Part shown: positions 30,382-33,785 of the stretch, piece after piece | Layout: each line of letters begins with the position of its first letter | Numbering within the stretch: position 1 is the stretch's first letter | Origin: Brachionus koreanus | Lineage: Eukaryota > Rotifera > Eurotatoria > Ploima > Brachionidae | Assembly (NCBI GenBank): GCA_016987375.1 | Contig: PJRA01000263.1 | Span: 309,663 to 343,447, forward strand | Direction: 5' to 3' | Length of the DNA stretch: 33,785 nucleotides | Translations under genes and position numbers: made by a program | The notes under the pieces: model-generated | Database searches by the model: none | The model's input: the letters and a program-made list of their open reading frames with translations, nothing else | What the model was told of the DNA's origin: nothing

Positions 30382-31608
30382 ATGAACATGACATATACCA
30401 ATTTTACATTTAATACAACAGCACGATACCAGCAACTACCAGAAGACGTTCCATTCTACACAATAGCCTTGTCCATCTTCATGTACTCGCTTATATTCAT
30501 GATAGGCTTTTTTGGCAACTCTCTAGTAATCATAGTTGCCTATCTAAACCGCATTAATCAGCACAACACCCACTATTGTCTGGTTAATTTGTCGATTGCT
30601 GATCTTCTATTGATAATTGTGTGCATGCCTAGCGCCATTATGGACCTATTTGCCAAAGAAGTGTGGTACTTTGGCCACTTTTTTTGTAAAATAATACCGT
30701 GGCTCGAGCACACAGTGGCCCATGCCTCAATTCTTACCATAGTCTCGATTTCAATCGAGCGCTCCTTGGCCATTGCACTTCCGCTCAAGGCAAAGCAATT
30801 TTTTACCAATCAGCGCCTGTGGCTGGTGGTCGTGTTCATCTGGGTCATAAGCACCTTGTCCAGCATACCCATAATGCTGGCCACATCGTTTAGACAAGCC
30901 TATCATCGGCATTTGGCTACTAATGTCAACATATGTGTTGTCGGCACTGGCCAACAGTGGCAACTAATCTATTTGTACATATCTCTATTTATGTTCTATT
31001 TATTGCCATGTTTTTCTTTGTTCATACTCTATGGCAATATAGTATTGATTATAAAGAATCGAAGTGGCAAAAAGTCTGTGCCTCAGTCGCAAAACTCCGA
31101 GTCGTTGATGATACGGCGCGATGAGGGCTCCTCTCAGTGTCAAGAGCATCACGACAAGCACAAACTGAGTGTGCGTCAGTGGCGCTTGTCCAAGAAAAGA
31201 AGCTCCATAGTGTCGCTCAAGACTACCAAGCCTGCCATTCAATTGCCGCAGATAAATCACAAACAAATCATTGTACTGCTCATAGTTATGATGATGCTTA
31301 TATTTGTGTGCTTGCTGCCGTACCGCGTGTTCAGTCTGTGGGTGGCCACGGCCAGCAAGCGACAATTGCTCAATCTAGGAATGGTAAACTACTATAACAT
31401 AATTACTGTTTGTAGAGTGGCTTTTTACACAAATTCGGCCTTGAACCCCATTTTCTACCACATTATATCAACAAAATTTCAGACAGCATTCAAAAGATTT
31501 TTCAAGTTCTCTTTTCACGGCTCTTCGGCCAATTTGTCCAGAGTGTCCAGACGATCAAACACTTTTAATCGATCAAATATACCCAATAATTTCAATAGTC
31601 ATACCTAA
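30382..31608 (+). CDS. Rhodopsin-class neuropeptide GPCR, TRH/ETH receptor-like
   Basis: Intact single-exon frame, 408 residues; seven-helix receptor expected in the plasma membrane, coupling a peptide ligand to G proteins. The ATG is chosen because TAA lies in frame 24 bases upstream with no ATG between. N-X-S/T sites at residues 2, 7 and 11 suit an extracellular N-terminus. Helices lie near 27-53, 64-88, 100-133, 146-167, 193-226, 292-320 and 338-361. Landmarks: GN (46) in TM1, LSIAD (74) in TM2, WYFG (95-98), C102 and C185 for the disulfide, W154, P209, CLLPYRVFSLW (310-320) in TM6, and NSALNPIFY (351-359) in TM7. The P-Y-R in TM6 and the NYYNI...CRVxFYxNSALNP stretch are typical of thyrotropin-releasing-hormone and ecdysis-triggering-hormone receptors. 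D/E-R-Y is E-R-S (126-128). The basic loop 3 has K-K-R-S-S. No tail cysteine for palmitoylation. Family is firm; the ligand is not known. Confidence 0.93.
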   Translation: MNMTYTNFTFNTTARYQQLPEDVPFYTIALSIFMYSLIFMIGFFGNSLVIIVAYLNRINQHNTHYCLVNLSIADLLLIIVCMPSAIMDLFAKEVWYFGHFFCKIIPWLEHTVAHASILTIVSISIERSLAIALPLKAKQFFTNQRLWLVVVFIWVISTLSSIPIMLATSFRQAYHRHLATNVNICVVGTGQQWQLIYLYISLFMFYLLPCFSLFILYGNIVLIIKNRSGKKSVPQSQNSESLMIRRDEGSSQCQEHHDKHKLSVRQWRLSKKRSSIVSLKTTKPAIQLPQINHKQIIVLLIVMMMLIFVCLLPYRVFSLWVATASKRQLLNLGMVNYYNIITVCRVAFYTNSALNPIFYHIISTKFQTAFKRFFKFSFHGSSANLSRVSRRSNTFNRSNIPNNFNSHT

Positions 31609-31680
31609 ATAGAATTTTTTTTTTCTTAGCATAAAATGTAAAATGATACTATATTTATATATAAATATGTCTATTGTTCA

Positions 31681-31686
31681 AATAAA
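31681..31686 (+). terminator. Polyadenylation signal of the GPCR
   Basis: AATAAA begins 73 bases after the stop codon and is followed by T-rich sequence (ATTATTATTTAAATTTGTAT), a usual arrangement for a short 3' UTR. Confidence 0.6.
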
Positions 31687-31724
31687 ATGTATTATTATTT
31701 AAATTTGTATTTTTTTGGCCCTAA

Positions 31725-31773
31725 ATTCCGTTCCTATTTCAAGAACGGAATGGAGACGCATTCTTACTCCATT
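31725..31773. repeat. Two linked hairpins, possible transposon end
   Basis: ATTCCGTTC (31725-31733) pairs perfectly with GAACGGAAT (31743-31751), and AATGGAG (31749-31755) with CTCCATT (31767-31773). The patch is richer in G+C than the flanks. It may be the end of a MITE; no partner end was found. Confidence 0.45.
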
Positions 31774-32429
31774 ACCATTGCGTTCAATTCCATAAAATCT
31801 CTCATAAAAAAATTAAGCCGCTCATGCATTTTTTTAAAACCCTTTTAGTTTTTGAATAGTTTATTTTCATATTTTTAAATTTATTTGTAATTTTTTTAAA
31901 AAAAAGCTTCTAAAATTTATTTAGGTTTTGGTAAATTTTTTGAAAAAAAAAATATTTTTTTTTTATATTTTAGTAACAGATTTCAGAAATGAATTTATAT
32001 TTTATGTTTTTTTTCACCTTTTGATTTTTCAAAATTTTCCAAAAAAAGTTTAAGTTCTAATTTTTCATTTTCACCATGTTTTAGTAATCTTCATCCCAAT
32101 ATTATATTTTTCCATTTTAATAAAAAAAGATTTATTTGAAATCTACAAACAAAATTAAAAAAAATCATGTGTAAATAAATTATTTTATTGTCACATAGGG
32201 TTAGGTCGTAGGGTCGACTCCTTTCGAAAAGTTTCAAACACTAGAGGATATTGAATAAAAAATTATTTAAACATAAAATTAATGGTGCTTTGTAGAACAA
32301 ATAAAATTCTTATCTTGAATCTTTTTGGCCAAAATTTAGACTTTAGTATCGTTAATCAAAAAAAAAAAATTTTTCATAAAATACAATTTGTTATTTGTTA
32401 TTTTAATTTTTTTTTGATTAACAATTATT
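31774..32429. other. A+T-rich stretch, no gene seen
   Basis: The plus-strand frame at 32282-32605 has no known motif. TAGGGTTAGG at 32197-32206 is a single chance telomere-like word. Confidence 0.45.
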
Positions 32430-32492
32430 CCGATCAGGGATCGAACCAGGACAGTTTAATTAGAAGATGTCATCTCTCCTACACAAGAACCA
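32430..32492 (-). repeat. tRNA-like sequence (SINE head or tRNA pseudogene)
   Basis: On the minus strand GGTTCGATCCC (32447-32437) is a perfect RNA polymerase III B box. Upstream, GAGATGACATCTTCTAATTA could be an anticodon region with a TCT-like loop, but neither the anticodon stem nor the T stem pairs well and no A box fits. A degenerate tRNA or SINE is likelier than a working tRNA. Confidence 0.45.
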
Positions 32493-32964
32493 CATTTAAA
32501 TTTTTAACATTCTTCACAAGTAAAGCATTCGATTTGTTTCCATTTCATAACCTAATTCGAACCTTTTTTTTGCATATTTTGAAGATGAAACAGGCTCAAT
32601 GCTAGCTAATCGCTTTCTAGTCATATTCAGAAATAGAGTGATTTATTGTCTTCATTTCTTCCTCAAAATAATTGTCAATGTCATCATTATTCTCATTATC
32701 ATTATCATCAATCTCATAATAATTAATTAATTGTCTAATAAAAAATATATTCAATATATATGAATTAATTATTAATAAATATTTTAAAAATCCTAAGAAA
32801 ATACAATTTGTAACAGAAATATTTTATAAATCATAAAGATAGATTAAATTTCATGTAAATAATGATTAAGTTGGCTGAGTCCGAACCAAATCTACGAGCA
32901 TTACAAAACAAGTATGTAAACAATTTGTCAAATCAATCAGCGAAGAAGACAAAAACTAAGCACA
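32493..32964. other. A+T-rich stretch with simple repeat
   Basis: Contains a CATTAT/ATCATT microsatellite at about 32680-32716. The part after 32870 may belong to the zinc-finger remnant that follows, but its frame is unclear. Confidence 0.4.
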
Positions 32965-33120
32965 TGCACTTGTCCATCTTGTTACAGACATATTATTAGC
33001 GTGGCATCTAGTCAAGGACTATTCGATAATTTTCCAGAACAAGCTTGCACTATTCCTTTAAGAAAGCGACGAGGTGTCGGTCGTCCTACTAAAATGACTC
33101 CAACTTTGGTCAGAAATTAA
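32965..33120 (+). pseudogene. SWIM-type zinc finger, C-terminal end of a transposon-related protein
   Basis: A 51-codon open stretch to TAA reads CTCPSCYRHIISVASS, then PEQACTIPLRKRR and GRPTKMTPTLV. C-x-C, then C and H before a V-A helix, fit a SWIM zinc finger (C-x-C-x(n)-C-x-H) with a few residues lost between the cysteine pairs. The I-P-L-x-x-K-R-x-x-G-R-P-x-K tail is an AT-hook-like end often found after SWIM domains in MULE-type transposases and their domesticated relatives. Upstream sequence is frameshifted and unrecognised. A partial or 5'-broken copy; role would be DNA binding. Confidence 0.55.
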
Positions 33121-33191
33121 TCCTGTTCTTTTTCAATCTTTTTTGTGATATTTTTAATTTTACTGACACACTTTAATATTTATTTGTGACA

Positions 33192-33197
33192 AATAAA
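33192..33197 (+). terminator. Polyadenylation signal after the SWIM remnant
   Basis: AATAAA 72 bases after the TAA at 33118-33120, followed by a T-rich stretch. Confidence 0.4.
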
Positions 33198-33429
33198 CAA
33201 ATTTATGAAAATTAAATTTTTTTTATTTGACATTTTAATATATTCTTATGAAAAAATTAATGTTCATTGACAAAATAAACATTGAAGTAGGCAATATCAA
33301 AAATCGAATTCAGATAAGAAGGATGCCGACAAAGAATGACTAAATAAACAAAACAAGAAAGTGGTTCAATTAAAATTTGGTGCTGTATGATCTCTTTGGT
33401 TAGGTCTAATTCTCACAATATCTTCTTCA

Positions 33430-33785
33430 AGAAAGCGCTAGACCTCAAACAACCAGAAGAGCAATTGATAAAAAACAGAATAAAGGGAAAATATCGAATT
33501 TCTTCATTTATCACAAAGCCCAAATCTGTGTCGTTCTGATTATCATTTTTTTCGCTCAATAGCCTAGCTCATTTTCTTGGCGAACAACTTTTTACTAGCA
33601 AAATGAGTGAAAAAGTATACGACGGAGGTTGGCAAGCCTCAACAGAGCAACAGCTGATTAACCACATTGAATTAAAGTTGAAGTAATTTGACTTAAATTT
33701 TGGGAAATCCCTTATGACGGGGGTCAAAGCAAAGCTCAGAAAAATCAGTCACGATGAAGTTTTTTCATTATTTATAAATCATAAT
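33430..33785 (+). pseudogene. Tc1/mariner-type transposase, C-terminal part, cut by window end
   Basis: A frame from about 33548 reads SLAHFLGEQL, MSEKVYDGGWQASTEQQLIN, a TAA after IELKLK, then SLMTGVKAKLRKISHDEVFS and runs open to the last base. K-V-Y-x-G-x-W, then Q-Q-L-I and a final helix with V-K-A-K-L-R-K-I, is the conserved end of the same transposase type as at 8357-8690 (there KVYKGD, RQLENKI, VRSRLDIIR). The catalytic-core region upstream is mostly lost; the part at 33430-33547 resembles 16600-16790. One stop and the lost core make it non-functional as seen. Confidence 0.65.

Noticed and set aside
30573..31397. Six further open frames inside the GPCR on both strands
   Set aside because: They are shadows of the receptor frame, which alone has family motifs over its full length.
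32197..32206. TAGGGTTAGG, a telomere-like word
   Set aside because: Only one and a half units and no array; expected by chance or from an ancient repeat.
32430..32492. A functional tRNA gene
   Set aside because: The B box is perfect, but the T stem and anticodon stem do not pair and no A box fits.

Overview
The window is animal nuclear DNA, very A+T-rich by eye, with one intact gene and many decayed transposable elements. There is no operon structure, no rRNA and no convincing tRNA. A compact, highly A+T-rich invertebrate genome fits, for example a monogonont rotifer such as Brachionus, but that is an inference from base composition, repeat types and the receptor; no species marker was seen. 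A run of Ns (15726-16147) shows this is a draft assembly.

The intact gene lies near the right end. It is a single-exon rhodopsin-class GPCR of 408 residues at 30382-31608 (+), most like the thyrotropin-releasing-hormone / ecdysis-triggering-hormone receptor group. A polyadenylation signal follows it. Its G+C content and codon use stand out from the flanks.

Left part (1-12400): low-complexity DNA, LINE reverse-transcriptase (RT) scraps (1241-1348 +, 7916-8077 -), a perfect-ended foldback element (3896-4242), a 1.2 kb element with 30 bp terminal inverted repeats (4260-5467), a broken Tc1/mariner-type transposase (8357-8690 -), and a 5'-inverted LINE (11285-12394) that received a 244 bp palindromic MITE with an exact 8 bp target duplication.

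Middle (12400-23600): a dispersed 47-96 bp repeat (third copy of the window at 19353), the sequencing gap next to one arm of a second foldback copy, a solo-LTR-like insertion with 4 bp target duplications (18121-18263), the 3' end of one LTR retrotransposon (polypurine tract plus partial LTR, 19540-20063), and a rearranged gypsy-type element (20420-21149) whose two ends are both LTR 5' ends and which is flanked by a 6 bp duplication. At 21715-23560 a minus-strand LINE is split by a plus-strand LINE and, separately, by a second solo LTR with a GAAG/CTTC duplication, so the order of insertion can be read.

Right part (23600-33785): more LINE pieces (25431-25665, 26590-27140, 28651-28794, all minus), a complete 331 bp LTR with primer-binding site and leader (27649-28310), the GPCR, a tRNA-like sequence, and at the edge a SWIM-type zinc-finger remnant and the C-terminal part of another Tc1/mariner-type transposase.

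I found no previously undescribed multi-gene system. The items most worth a second look are the two-headed (U3-U3) LTR element, the datable nested insertions, the foldback element beside the gap, the unclassified 1.2 kb inverted-repeat element, and the receptor with an E-R-S in place of D/E-R-Y.
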